DNA from: Paguma larvata
Taxonomy: Eukaryota > Chordata > Mammalia > Carnivora > Viverridae
Direction of reading: 5' to 3'
Length of the DNA stretch: 64,000 nucleotides
Assembly: GCA_030068075.1 (NCBI GenBank)
Contig: CM057836.1
Location: 66,873,788 to 66,937,787, forward strand
Position 1 is the stretch's first letter; every line of letters begins with the position of its first letter. Position numbers and translations under genes: made by a program. The notes under the pieces were generated by a model, which did not search any database, had not been told where the DNA came from, and worked only from the letters and a program-made list of their open reading frames with translations. Positions 11,226 to 23,223 of this stretch are shown piece after piece.

Positions 11226-12155
11226 TTACATTAACATTAGTACAGTTTTATTGTATAGAGTAGAATTTTATTTACATTTCATCTCAAATTCATTGTGAGG
11301 AAATCCTACAAATATACAGATATAAGTTTCAACATAAGGGTCCCTGTTGCAACAAAGACTGGCCCATTTCAGTAGTTACTATGTGCTGAGTCAATTATTA
11401 CATTTTCAGTATGTATAATAAGATCCACTTGATGTGCTACCCTCTGAAGGGGAACTGCAAGTACCTCAAAGGAAGAGAGTTTGTCTTCACTTTCTGGTAG
11501 ATGATGGAAGGCAGCTGAGGAATGTGAAACCCACATCATGTTTGTTTCAGTTGAGTCCCTCTACTCTGAGACACAAATTCAGTCTGTATCTGCTAAATTC
11601 CTATGACTTTCCGAGTACTATTTTTTACAGCCTGGATGCTAGTAATACCCCTGGAAAGAAGAGATTATTTTCAGGAGATCTGACTGCTGCTAGATACACC
11701 ACTATCCATATTGGAACCCTCGGCAAATCATACCCTGAATCCTAGTAGAAATGAGTAGAAAAGGAGACCCACCGGGTAACACATTTTCCTCTACTGACAA
11801 CCTAAGTCATGTACTTAATTTAGACGGCTATTTTTCTTCTACTGTGAGTAAACTACCCTTTGATTAAATGAATATATACTAGCTGTCTCCTGAAATCTGA
11901 AAACAGGTATATGGAAAGTCGGGGTGGTCTCACAATGCATGCAGCCTCTACACTGCAGGCTTGCCTACTATGGACGGTCTTGTCACCCACCTTGCATCCT
12001 TTGCAGATTCATATTATTTAGCTTTAGGAATAGAATCATTAGTCCAAAACGAATAAAACATATGAATCATAATGGAGCTCTACTAATTGGGAAAACAGGA
12101 CATATAACTCATCTAAACTGTATACATAAGTTGGTCTAACTGCTCTTTTGAGGGA
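11226..12155. other. Unassigned sequence with one unsupported open frame
   Basis: No repeat was recognised. A 103-codon frame runs 11434-11745 (+) and begins MLPSEGELQVPQRKRVC. It has no signal peptide or recognised domain. I treat it as chance unless homology is found. Confidence 0.4.
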
Positions 12156-12990
12156 AGAAAGATAATTTTTCCTCTACTTTTCCAGGTTCTTGGTTGAGAC
12201 AACCCTGTAATAAAAAGACATATTAACAGGAGAAAGACAACTCAGAAGTTTAATAACATGTATGTGTCCTGGACACATGGGAGATACCCAGGAAAACTGA
12301 GTAACTCTCTGAAGGGACCCAAGACACCACCTTAAATAATGTCTCCAGCTAAAGACAAAATAAGGTGTTGAGGGGTGGGGGACACTAGGTTGCCAGGAAA
12401 AGCAAAGTCAACAAAGATAAAGTTGTGATGTAGATTTAAGTCATTGCCTTCTCTATTACTGACTTTCTAGAGGTTTGGAGTTCTCCTTCATGGCTCCCTT
12501 CTCCCAGTTTAGGGAAGGAGATACCCTTACAAATGGTGATTTCCCTTGTAAATAACTCTTATCAAAGGGTAACTTCTACTCCATTTTCAGAGTTTCTCCT
12601 GTGTCTATAGTTTCTGTTTTCTTTTTTTTTTTTTTAGTTTCAAGTTTTTATTTAAATTCCAGTTAGTTAACATATAGTGTAATATTAATTTCAAGAGTAG
12701 AACTTGGTGATTCATCACTAATTTATAACACCCAGTACTCATCACATCAAGTGCCCTCCTTAACACCCATCATACATTTAACCCATCCCCCGCCTGCCTG
12801 GGTCTGCAGTTTCTTAAAAAAGTAATTAGCTCGAAAATATCCTTATGCCAAGAGACGTATTTGGGATGGCAAATTCTGTTCCCCTTCTCTCTTTTTCCAT
12901 AGGCAAATAAGAAGTACTAAATCCACACCTGATATATTTTGTATAGGTTTGAGACTCTTGAAAATCATTATTTGCCCTTCTTAGAAGGGG
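12156..12990 (-). mobile_element. Old LTR, minus strand, split by an L1 tail
   Basis: On the minus strand the left end reads like an LTR R/U5 (TTGTCTTTCTCCTGTTAATA ... GGGTTGTCTCAACCAAGAACC), a phrase I recall from mammalian class I-type LTRs. The right part (about 12826-12990, containing ACGTATTTGGGATGGCAAAT) appears to continue the same element. It is interrupted at about 12618-12805 by an antisense L1 tail. Family and precise ends are uncertain. Confidence 0.5.
12618..12805 (-). mobile_element. L1 3' tail inserted into the old LTR
   Basis: Starts with a T-run (12623-12636, the complement of the poly-A tail), then the complement of the carnivore L1 end: TTATTTAAATTCCAGTTAGT, TAACACCCAGTACTCATCAC, GTGCCCTCCTTAACACCCAT. 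A short repeated flank (agtttct on both sides, near 12611 and 12808) is a plausible TSD. Only about 0.18 kb remains, so the copy is severely 5'-truncated. Confidence 0.85.
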
Positions 12991-13835
12991 GGTGGCATTA
13001 CTGCTTGATGTTATGCTTCATTACCTTATATGGGCCAAGGATTATGCAATATTGGTGATATTTTATCTCTTTTATACTTAGAAAACCCCACATAGTAGGT
13101 GTAAATGCCAAAATATAACTCAAAATATAACCTGATTTCCTAAAAGTCATACACACATTGAAAAATAGTGAAGGCAGATTTTGAGTAAATGCTGTAATCT
13201 CTCTACACATCTTTTTGGATTTCACTAAAGTACATTTGGCTGGGCAGGAAGAATGCAGATGTCATAAATAATGTTACTTTATTCTTCTCCTTTGAATCCC
13301 AGGTATGAGACTGCGACCTCCAGATAATACCTTCCCTGGTTTTTGTTGTTTTTGTTTTTGTCTTTTTTTTTACTTTAAATCTGTAACATTAATTTATATG
13401 TAACTTTGAGATTGGAAAGTAATAATAACAGTAATTCTATGCCAGAAAAGTATCACAAAGCTACTTGATTGAATCCTAAGTGCTGATAATTACAGTTTAA
13501 CCAATGTTAGAAAATATTACTCTAATTGCTTAAAATATGCCTACCCTAGCAAATGGTGTATAAAATTTCTTCTTGTCATTCACTTGTCTACTCCTATAAG
13601 CAGTCAGCAACATAATTCCTATCAAAATGGTAACGCCATTTAAACCTTTCCATAAAACACAGTTTTCCTTCTGACCTAGCTTCCAGAGTTTCGTTTATAC
13701 ACATTCACCAGATTTATCCTTCTAAGAAATTTCTTTTTCCATTTTAACTCCTTTTCACTTCAGGTTGACAGGCTTCCTTCCCTGTATAACATTAGTAGAC
13801 TTAGCAAGCAGCTACTATCTCCATCCTATACCAAA
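12991..13835. other. Unassigned sequence
   Basis: No repeat or gene was recognised. A T-rich run with GTTTTT repeats lies at 13339-13372. Confidence 0.45.
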
Positions 13836-14097
13836 AATAACAGTAAACATTTACATAGTCAATAATGTGTGCCAGAAACTCTTGTGCCAGTTAGAAAAAC
13901 TATGATCTTAAATCTCATAACAAGTCAATGATATAGTTACTTCTGTGATTCCTATTTTATAGGGGAGGACATAGAAAGACAGAAATGTTAATCATTTTGT
14001 CAAACATCATACAGTTAATTAGTGACTGAACCAGGATATGAACCAGGGCATTTGGCTGCAGAGTCCATATTCTTAACTATTGTCCTAACCTGCTTTA
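13836..14097 (-). repeat. MIR, minus strand
   Basis: Nearly full-length ancient MIR SINE read as its complement: a CATTTACATAG...TGTGTGCCAGAAACTCTTG segment, then AATCTCATAACAAGTCAATGATATAG, CCTATTTTATAGGGGAGGA (the 'CCCATTTTACAGATGAGG' core), AGTGACTGAACCAGGATATG, and GGCTGCAGAGTCCATATTCTTAAC. The order and spacing match the MIR consensus. The divergence fits an insertion older than the placental radiation. Confidence 0.88.
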
Positions 14098-15230
14098 AAT
14101 CCCAGTAACTCTGGTAACATAACTCTGGTAAATATAGTAAATATTGTAAATAACTCTGATAACTCTAGTAATATCTGTGTTTTCATCCACAAAATTTTTC
14201 ACATAAATATTTTTAATTTGATGCTTGCTGAATGTTGGTCTAGTGTTATAAATTATCATTTAGAGCTTCTTGAATTGAACCTAGGCAGAACCTAAAGATA
14301 AACACTGTGTTGAAAACCTTTGTGTGCACTTTCTCTGGGTGGCTTTTGAACCTCTAAATCTATTTAGAAATGTTCACTGGTCCTATTACTCAATGTAATA
14401 GAACATGCTGACTTCAACAATGTATAAGATTTTAGGAATTTTAAAGTGGTGAGAGCTAAAAAAAACTAACAAAAGTGGTAAGATCTAGTTTCAGGCATCT
14501 CTCTCTCTTTTTTTTTTTTTTTTTTGTTCTTAAGTATACATTGATATGCATTAAAAAACCTATTGCGATTCTTTTTTCTCTGCCTCTATCTCTTCCCTTC
14601 TTTTCTGTCCCCCCCCCTCACTTCCCTTCCAAAAGCCAGTAGTTTTGCTGAGCAAATTAAGCACCTATGGTGTGAGGGGGACCTCCACAACCTGCCACAA
14701 GGTTTGAAACTAAGCAGGATGACAATAGCAATGTAGGGGGCCAGCCTGGGGCACTGGAGACTGAGTAGGGTCAAAAGAGTGTCACCTTATGAGGGCAGAC
14801 AGAGCAAGGTGTAAAGAGAGTCACTGATAGGGCAGCAATAGCTACAGCCTGGGGCAGGGTGTCTGTGTCCAAGCACAGTGAGGAGAGCATCCAAGCAAGA
14901 AGGCAGGGGTAGTGGTGGCCTGGCATTGGTGTTAGATTCAGAATAGGATGATAAGGAAATCTTGATGGGGGGTAGAGCAGAAGTAGCAACAGGAGACTGG
15001 TTACATATAGGAGAGTGTCAATCAAATAAGTAAATATTGACGATAATGGATTCCAGATGCTGTCAAAGAATATAGTTACAAATATGGGAAGAAAGAAAAC
15101 TGAAATGAAACCTGTAATATTGGATTTAGATTGTTCATAGAGTAAACAGAGAGACCAGTACAGAGAAGTAGATACAGAAATAAAGATGTAAATGTGAGTA
15201 TATATACATATACAAGCTGCGTCTAAATGT
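14098..15230. other. Unassigned, includes poly-T/pyrimidine tract and longest chance ORF
   Basis: A CT then poly-T tract lies at 14499-14526 and a C-run at about 14610-14618. The stretch 14640-15230 has a modestly raised GC content and repeat-like texture but was not identified. A minus-strand frame of 170 codons (14771-15283) begins MRFQPTNLEGTLS. It is rich in Leu, Tyr and Ile with no domain, and its N-terminal part is antisense to a MaLR LTR, so it is not supported as a gene. Confidence 0.4.
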
Positions 15231-15231
15231 A

Positions 15232-15622
15232 TTTTGGTATGGGTGGACAGTGTCCCCTCCAAATTTGTAGGTTGAAACCTCAATCCTAATGTGATAGTAT
15301 TGGAGGTGAGGCTGTTGGGAGGTAATTAGGTTTAGATTAGGTCATAAAAGTGGGACCCTCACGGTAGGATTAGTGCCCTTTTAAGAAAAAACACATAAGC
15401 ACATGTACTCTCCCCATGAACATACACTGAAGAAAGTCATGTGAGCACGGAGAGAGGAGGTAGCTATCTAAAAGACAGGAAATGTATTCTTACTAGGAAA
15501 TGAATCTCCTGGAAATTGGTCTTGTGCTTTCCTCTCTCTAGAAACATGAGACATAAGTGTCTGTTGTTTAAGCTACCCTGACTATAGCATTTTGTTTTAG
15601 CAGTCCACTCTAAGTGATATGC
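15232..15622 (+). mobile_element. ERVL-MaLR LTR (MLT1/MST-like)
   Basis: Order of hallmarks: TGGGTGGACAGTGTCCCCTCC, AATTTGTAGGTTGAAACCTC, AATCCTAATGTGATAGTATT, GGAGGTGAGGCTGTTGGGAG, GGGACCCTCACGGTAGGATT, AGTGCCCTTTTAAGAA, and a distal TGTCTGTTGTTTAAGCTACC...TATAGCATTTTGTTTTAGCAG. This is the characteristic MLT1/MST/THE1-class LTR text. It is strongly diverged, with no adjacent internal sequence recognised, so it is likely a solo LTR. Confidence 0.85.
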
Positions 15623-16089
15623 ATATAATAATGTGAATATGAGTACACATAGATATGCACACATGAGCACACACAAGTATATGTATACTCACAAGCTCTG
15701 TCCTCTGAGTGTAGGAGCTTGGATTATAGAAATGGGGACATCTAGCTTCCAGGTCTTGGTTTCTATATGTCATTTTCAACTTAAAAGAATTAGGACTTCT
15801 GGAGAAATTTTTGTTTTGTTGTTGTCTGTTTGTTTTCTAGGCAGGGCTACAACAGGGATAATAAAAGAAGATCCTCGAACATTTTTTTGCCATTAGGTAA
15901 AGATTGCCCAATAAATGATGCAGACATATCAAAATGATACAGAATATAGCTTGAAAAAAGTAATTAGTTATAATAAAATAAAATAATAAAAGATTACAAT
16001 TCATAGAATGTAATGTAAGCCATGAGTCCATATTCCTATAAATAAGTTTTTAAAAGAATGAAGAATGGAATATTTACATATTTTCACTA
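15623..16089. other. Unassigned sequence
   Basis: No repeat or gene was recognised. It is AT-rich. Confidence 0.45.
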
Positions 16090-16725
16090 AGTATACCCTT
16101 CAAATTATGTACAAAAAAGGAGGAAGGAAGGAGTAACTTCACAGTGGAAAAACCTACACACCCAACTGTAACTAAATGATCAAAGTTAACTTTATCAGTA
16201 ATTTTACAAATTGAAGTCATCTGCTAAATGATAGGAGAAAATGAAAAATCAACATCGTCTCTGTAATACTCTTGCCTTAGATGCATAATTGTAATGTCTT
16301 CACGAGGAAAGATCACAGAAAGCCACATTGAGAGGCATTCTACAAAATCATTTTCTTATAATCTTCAAAAATATCAAGGTCATCAAAACCAAGGAAAGAT
16401 CGAACAAAACTAAAATGACATAGCAACTTAAATGCAATATTTGATCCTGGGTTGGTTATTTTTCCTTCAAAAGATATCATTGTGACAATTGGCAAAAACT
16501 GAATGGTGGCTGCAGGATAGGTGGTACCAATGTATAAATATTAATTTTCTTATTTTGGTGATTATAATATGATAGAAGAATATGCATTTTTATAGAAAAT
16601 ACACTAAGGTATTTGAAGATGATGGAATATCAAGTCAGTAACTTACACTCAAAAGGTGGAGAAAATAGTTTTTGTACGTTTTAAGCAAAGTTTGTGACAG
16701 TTTTAAAATAAAAATGAAACAAATG
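16090..16725 (+). mobile_element. Old L1 3' end (L1ME-like)
   Basis: Diverged plus-strand 3' UTR resembling ancient L1ME elements: CATTCTACAAAATCATTTTC, AAATATCAAGGTCATCAAAA, CCAAGGAAAGATCGAACAAA, GACATAGCAACTTAAATGC, GATCCTGGGTTGG, and a terminal TTTTAAAATAAAAATGAAAC. The order matches the consensus as I remember it. The left boundary is approximate. Confidence 0.6.
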
Positions 16726-17504
16726 TATTGCCACATATTCATGAAATAAAGAGAAATTTAAGGGTTATTTACATTCATTCGATGACACTCAGTGACCCCT
16801 TTTTATCTGAGTTATGCGTTGTAAGATTTGACAGTCACATTCCTTAAATAAACATATACCAGATGTTAATTTTAGGCAAATGACTACTGTTCATGCAGCC
16901 CTAGACTTCACTGCTTGTGAAAATTCATTTTCTACTTTGGTGAGGTTTTGAGTCAAGTCCATAAATGTAGATAATCGATCTGAACTTTTTAGTTTGCAGA
17001 ATCCATTTTGATGCATACTGTCAAGGAAGGACATCTAATTAGTACATTTCTATTTCTGTTGGCTGTGAAAAACTGATGAAAAATTCTTATGTATGAACAC
17101 TTGGCCTATAGATTTTGCATGAAAGAGTTCTGACTAGTCAATTGATGACTATTTACTGTAAGAAATAAGTAGAAGAAAACATAAGCATATCATTTTACGT
17201 CTGTACGTATGTGTATTATTCATGGTGTTCCTCCTTATGAAATCAAGAGCATAGAGTGAAGGATCAGGTACAACCATGACAAAGGGAGAGTTCTGATTTT
17301 CTGAGATACTTATGCATTGCATTATTTCATTGATATACTGTCCTATATTTGCTATTCCCCTAATGCCCTACACATTCTTAGATACCTGATGTGTAGTTTT
17401 TCTGGTCATCTCAGAGCAATTATCTCTGGCTGGCATAAAGCTGAATATAGTTTTCAGTGGGTTACTGATGGGATTGTTTCAAGAAAATAAAGTTTAAAGC
17501 ACTT
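16726..17504. other. Unassigned sequence
   Basis: No repeat or gene was recognised. Confidence 0.45.
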
Positions 17505-18174
17505 TTAAACATATTTCTTTTTTCATGATATAATTTATCGTCAAATTGGCTTACATACAACACCCAGGGCTCGTCCCAACAAGTGCCCTTCTTAATGCCC
17601 ATCACCCATTTTCCCTCTCCCTCGCTCCCACATTCACCCTTAGTTTGTTCTCTGTACTTAATAGTCTCTTGTGGTTTGCCTCCCTCCCTCTCTGTTTATA
17701 TCTATTTTTTTCCTCCCCTTCCCTTCCTCCATGGTCTTATGTTCAGTTTCTCAAGATCATAAATGAGTGAAAACATATGATACCTGTCCTTCTCTGACTG
17801 ACATTTCACTCAGCATTATACCTTCCAGTTCCATCCACGTTGCTGCAAATGGCATGATTTCATTCTTTCTCATTGCTAAGTAGTATTCCATTGAACATAT
17901 AAACTACATTTTTTTTTATCTATTAGTCAGTTGATGGACATTTAGGCTCTTACCATAATTTGTCTATCGTTGAAAGTGCTGCTATAAACACTGGGGCACA
18001 CATGCCTATGTATCAGCACTCCTGTATCCCTTGGATAAACTCCTAGTACTGCTATTGCTGGGTCATAGGACAGCTCTATTTTTAATTTTTTGAGGAACCT
18101 CCACACTGTTTTCCAGAGCGGCTACACCAGTTTGCATTCTTACCAACAGTGCAAGACGGTACCTGTTAAACATT
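17505..18174 (-). mobile_element. 5'-truncated L1, minus strand, with TSD
   Basis: Antisense L1 3' UTR and ORF2 C-terminal end (insert about 17517-18165). The complement of the tail is at the left (CAAATTGGCTTACATACAACA), then TGTTCTCTGTACTTAATAGT, CCATCCACGTTGCTGCAAAT (ORF2 end) and TTTTCCAGAGCGGCTACACC at the 5' truncation. The flanks share ttaaacat (17505-17512 and 18166-18173), a plausible TSD. The copy is moderately diverged. Confidence 0.93.
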
Positions 18175-19489
18175 TTTTGAAGTAGTCCTTGCTCAAATTT
18201 TAGAAGTGAGAATATGCTCAGTTTTGACTCTGTTTCCTAAACCTTCAATGAAAATGTGAGATCCTTAATATTTTTTAGTTCAAACATAGATTTGTTTCTT
18301 AGGCTATTTTGTTTTCCCATAAATATTTGCAGATATGTGTTTTCTATCTTTTTGTTTTTTACAAATCACACTTCCTTCTGTGAACCCAATCAACTTTTTA
18401 ATAGGCTTAAGCTCTACTTTCTATATACCTAAATTGATAATGTGCTTTATAGTAAAGAAATTACTGTTTGGCTACCTCTTCACAGTTACAAATAGCTTTT
18501 GCAATAACTTTCTTCTGGTTTGGTTTAGTTTCATTTTAGTTCTTTTTAGGGTACAGAAAGAGTTCAGTTTTTTCTTAAAAAGTGATACTCTACTGGGGAA
18601 ATAGCAGGCAACAATTTATTAATAATGTAAGACCATATAAGTAAATAATAGGTCCCTTTACATGTTCAGAGATTGATTAGATAACTGGGTAAATTTTCAT
18701 AGGTGTGAGATGACATTTGAACCTGGAATTTGGTTAGATGGTGATTTTTTAAAAAACGGGCACTTTAGGAGGAAGTAATCCCAGAAACACAGGCAATAAA
18801 GCAAAAAATGGTTCTAAATTGTTTGGCACAGGTCGCAGGTTCCAGTGTAAAGGTACTGAAGGTCTGCGGACTTACTTTCCAGGGTAAAAATACAAAGTTT
18901 ATGCCATTTTACAGAGTCCATGGGGACCCAAAATGCTCATCTGTTGCCCCTTTTCTCTCATTCAGACGCCCTACATACTATATACGGAGATGTGTAAACT
19001 TTCTTGGAGAAAGTAAGTTATACTGATTATCAGAAGCTAAGGTGGACGAGTTAACAAGTGGGAGGATGGCAGGCCTTGGCTGTTAGGGTAATTATACAGA
19101 GTTCCAACACGTGAGCTCTCTGAAGAAGCTCTTACTGCTCAAAAAAGCTGAATCAGGGTGTTAGCAAAAGATACGCAGAAAGGTTATATTCAAAAGATAA
19201 ACAAATCCTGGTCCTTAAGCTCCTTTGGCAAATCAAATGAACAGAATTTATTTTTCTTTCTAGCTTTATTTAGCTATAGGTTCTCCTATTCATAGACGTC
19301 TAAAAATAGAGGTCACTTATTATGAATAATAGGAATATTTACCTCAATAAAACTTAAATGGGACTAAAGGGGCCATGCAGATTTAATAAGGAATGATTAA
19401 CATTGATTTTAGGCCACAACACATTACTATGGTTTTGTCCTTAACCATAGTCTTTATTTCCAAGGCAATACAATAATTCAGATCATCCT
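18175..19489. other. Unassigned sequence
   Basis: No repeat or gene was recognised. Open frames of 72-89 codons (18335-18604, 18808-19026) have no motif; the first is a hydrophobic composition artefact of T-rich DNA. Confidence 0.4.
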
Positions 19490-19625
19490 AAGTAGCAATT
19501 AATTCATTCCTCAATTCACATACTAAGTCAGGAACATTGCTGATTAAGTATAGAGATGAATGAATAGGGTCTTTGCCCTTAGGGATTCATGGTCTAGTTA
19601 AGGATGCAGGCATATTAGCCAGTGA
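19490..19625 (-). repeat. L2-like ancient repeat, minus strand
   Basis: Resembles the complement of the L2 3' end: AATTCATTCCTCAATTCACA, AGTCAGGAACATTGCTGATT, AGAGATGAATGAATAGGGTC, TTTGCCCTTAGGGATTCATGGTCTAG. It is diverged and the boundaries are approximate. Confidence 0.5.
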
Positions 19626-21235
19626 CAGGATGAAACCTACTCTCCTATCCTCACCTTCTGGGAATCAGTTAGTATCCTCCTTGTCTGGAAAACTTATAAA
19701 TCTATTTTTAGCTGAAGAAAATAAAGAAGTGACCAAAATTGCTATTGCTGTGAGGCAGTGGTCTTGTTACAGCAGAACTACCCACTACTGAACACAAGAT
19801 CTGAGGCATTTATACTAAATACTATTTAAGTTCTTTCTGTTGCCCTAAAATTATTGATTCTACCACTAGTAATACCACTTGTCCCCATGTTCTGAACATC
19901 TGATTTATATTAACCAGGGGTTTCTAAATTTCACAATCTGTAAACAAATACCAGAGATGAGTTTCAACAAAGTATTCTAGAATTATTGAGTAGCAATGAA
20001 GTAGAGCAAGAAAGTTTTATAAAAGACATGTGTTAAATATTAAACACAGTTTTAGCAGTAATAGCATGTCATTTTGAACTAAGGCAAATAATTTTACTAA
20101 CGGAGAAGAGAGTGATTCTGATATGGTTGACTCTGCAAAATCTAAAATCTATTATCACTTTTGTTAGCTCTAATTTAAAAAAAGATAATAGTACTTACTT
20201 GGCAGGTGAAAGGATACCTCACACTCTTTTATCATAATTTTTAACTGTCATCACATGAATTTAATTTAATCTCATATAAAGTCTTCACAAATTAACTTAT
20301 CTAAAGAAAATGAAAACTTTCTGGTAGAGAAATATCTTTATAGCTTTGAAATCCAGCTCGTTTAAGTTAGTTCAGAAAAACAAGAACACCATGCATATTT
20401 TATTAATTACTCTCTTCAGTGGATGAGCTAACCTCTAAATGCTGACCAAAAGCTGAGAAAAATAGGTAATAAGAAAAGTAATGAGATCGAATAAACAAAA
20501 GCTATCAAATGCTGATCACCTAAGCGGTCAACTTTAATTCTACTTTTCTCTTGTTGCTTCGGTTTTTCTTAAAATGATATGCACTAACATTGGAATTTTT
20601 CAAACTTTGTATAATAAACTAATGCATGTTTGTATGCATTCCACAATACAAAGACAAGACAGAGGAATTATCAAGTATAGCAACATATGTATCTCATTGT
20701 TTTTATTTCTGATACTTCTATATTTGAATTTCTGAAGACAGAGAATCATGTTGCATAAAGTATAAAATCATATAGCCATATTTTATTTACTATCATGTCC
20801 CATACAAAGTTAATATAATATTCAAACAAGATGGATTTAATTTCAAAATTATCTTTGAGATATGTTGAGTTAAAGAAAATAAAAGATTACTGTAGGTTCT
20901 CTCCCAACTTTTAAAACCTATATGCACGATGGATAGCATAGATAACATCTATGCAATAAAAGATAAAAGTTAGGCAGGTATTTAGTTCACTTTTTTACAT
21001 TAACAGTATCATTGATACATTTTCAGATCTATACATAAAGATCTAGCTTATTCTTTCTTACTGGTTTTCCTGTATTTCTTAGCATGTGTGAACTATAAAT
21101 GATTCAAATTTATATAGATTCAATGGATTGCTCCAAAGTTTGCTATTAGAAATAGCCAAGAACATGGATATATGAGCAACTTCTCTTCCTTAAATAAAAT
21201 AGAGTCCTAGTAGTGGGTTTGTACATTCAGAAATT
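19626..21235. other. Unassigned AT-rich sequence
   Basis: No repeat family, exon or RNA gene was recognised across this 1.6-kb interval. Confidence 0.45.
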
Positions 21236-21985
21236 ATCCATTCATAATTCATTCATTTAATAAATAAATTACTGAGTTATAATATTTGCCAGGCACTACT
21301 ATAAGTGCTGGAGATACAGCAATAAAGAAATGTTCTCTTGGAATCTATCTACTATTAGAGGGGGAAGACAATAAATGTATATGCACATAAATAGAGAATA
21401 AAATGGCATGCAGTAGTAGTATTCTGAAAAATTTAAAAAGAAAGGCAAATAAAGCAAATAGATGATGATACAGTATAGGATTGTTGTATTAGATAGATAG
21501 GGAAAGCCTGAGGAAATAATACTCAGGGTTCTGAGTGACTTGAGGTAGAGAGGCATACTATGAACAGAGGCAAAGGACTCCAGACAAAAGTAATACCAAG
21601 TGTAAAGGGCAAAATGAGGATGCTGGTTTGAGGTACAACAAACAGGTGAGTGTATGTGGACTACAGAGAACAAGAGCAAGAGCAGTTAAGTACAAAGGGC
21701 TGGATCACATAAGTGCCATGGCAGAGGCAATTAGACCTTACAGCTAAGTGTGAAGGGAAGATACAAGGGAGTTTTAAATGGAAGATAGATGCAAGATCAT
21801 GGTGGGTAGGGTAGGAAATGACATGACCTGATATGGCTGCTCTGAGAACATATCACAAAGAAAGACATTAGATACAGAGGACTCTTGGAAAGCTACTGCA
21901 TTAGTCCAAGCTAAAGGCTATGATGTTACACTGAGACTAAGTATTAGTATTAGTGTGCTCAGAATATATTTTAAAGATATAGTTA
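21236..21985. repeat. Ancient mammalian interspersed repeat (L2-like start, composite)
   Basis: Begins like the complement of an L2 3' end (ATTCATTCATTTAATAAATA...TTTGCCAGGCACTAC...GTGCTGGAGATACAGCA). It then continues with text of a common ancient repeat I cannot name: CAAGTGTAAAGGGCAAAATG, GCTGGATCACATAAGTGCC, GACATGACCTGATATGGCTGC, CTACTGCATTAGTCCAAGC. The order agrees with that family as I recall it. It may be one long element or two adjoining ones. Confidence 0.6.
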
Positions 21986-22069
21986 GAATTTTCTTATGAA
22001 TCAAGTACAAAGTATGAAAGAAAGTGAGGAGGAAAATCAAATTATGGATATTTTAAATTTTAAATAATG

Positions 22070-22943
22070 CCTAATTATTGGGAGCCATTTTGGGCTCACA
22101 GATTGAGACCCCTCCCTGTGTGGGCTCACAGGTTGAGACCCCTCCCTGTGTGGAAAAGGGGGTTGTAGCAAAACTCCCACCGGCCAAAATGGCGCCCAGT
22201 CTTACCTCTTTCTAAATAATTTTTCAGACTTGGATTTCTTGAGCTGCTCTCCTTGGCCCCAAGGAATGTAATGCTTTCGTTTTATGGCATTTAGATAAAA
22301 GGGAAGGACCTGAAGCAGGATGCTTTGATGGATTACATCTGAATGAGAGTAGCCTGGCCAGAAGTAATCTTAAAGTTGCACCTTGGGGATGGGTTGTACA
22401 AATTGATAGCAGTTATGAACTGGCTGAATATTGGTGTGATTTGTGTAAACGTTAGGCTCCTATTATGTAAATTCACTCATTCACAAGCAAAGGACAAGCA
22501 TTGGGAATTCTGTTCTTGCCGGATGGGTTGCACCTCCCCCACTGTAGTTGGAAGAATAGGCAGAATAACTCGTGGCCTGTTTATAGATAATTATATTGAT
22601 AATTAACATAGGCAGGCCTGTTCTCTCCCCTGCCCTAAATTTATATGCTAATTAACTTGAGAACAACTTGCAAGATTGAGGAAATCGCAGCTTTGCTGAT
22701 AAAAACACATTATTGTTCAAACTATGCTTACTAATGGGATGTCACTCATTGCTGTAATGTCACTCACTACTTTTAAATAAAGACACTGAGACCGGCAGGG
22801 CGGAGAGAGAGATGCCAGACTAGATAGAGGTGCCTGCTTGGTGATCAGATTACATCTCGTGGCTCTCTTGTTCCTTTCACCTGACCGTCCATACTTCAGG
22901 GACCCCTGGACTCAGCCAGAGCTGGACTCCGACACCTAATTAT
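22070..22943 (+). mobile_element. Solo LTR with 9-bp flanking duplication
   Basis: An 856-bp element (22079-22934) starts TGGGAGCC and ends CTCCGACA, so it has the TG...CA ends of an LTR. The identical 9-mer cctaattat abuts both ends (22070-22078 and 22935-22943). A polyadenylation hexamer AATAAA is at 22776-22781, followed by a U5-like GC-richer part (ACCGGCAGGGCGG). The 5' part has a 30-bp tandem repeat (22091-22150) and YY1-like CCATTTT/AAAATGGCG motifs. No PBS or internal genes follow, so it is probably a solo LTR left by recombination of an endogenous retrovirus. The frame at 22343-22606 lies inside it and is not a gene. The family was not identified. Confidence 0.8.
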
Positions 22944-23070
22944 TTAGCAAAAATTTTTATTTATGTACCCATCAACAGCAGACAAAATAATTCACTTAAT
23001 TTCACTCTATTAGTATTGAATTTTCAATATTTCCAACTTTTGACAATCTAATGGGGGAAAAACATTATTT

Positions 23071-23190
23071 TAAAATTAGTATTTTGGGGGCACCTGAGTG
23101 ACTTAGTCAGTTAAGTGTCCAACTCCCGATTTACACGAGACAGAACCCCACATTGGGTTCTGCACTGACAGCATGGAGCCTGCTTGGGAT

Positions 23191-23223
<33 letters not shown>

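Noticed and set aside
11434..11745. 103-codon plus-strand ORF
   Set aside because: Amino acid composition is not implausible, but there is no recognised domain, no conservation evidence available and no neighbouring exon-like signals.
14771..15283. 170-codon minus-strand ORF, longest in the window
   Set aside because: Its start lies antisense to a MaLR LTR and it has a low-information Leu/Tyr/Ile-rich composition. No domain, splice or promoter support.
22343..22606. 87-codon ORF
   Set aside because: Lies inside the U3/R part of the solo LTR, not in a gag, pol or env position.
22070..22943. Full-length endogenous retrovirus
   Set aside because: Only one LTR is present between the two duplication copies, with no primer-binding site or internal coding region.
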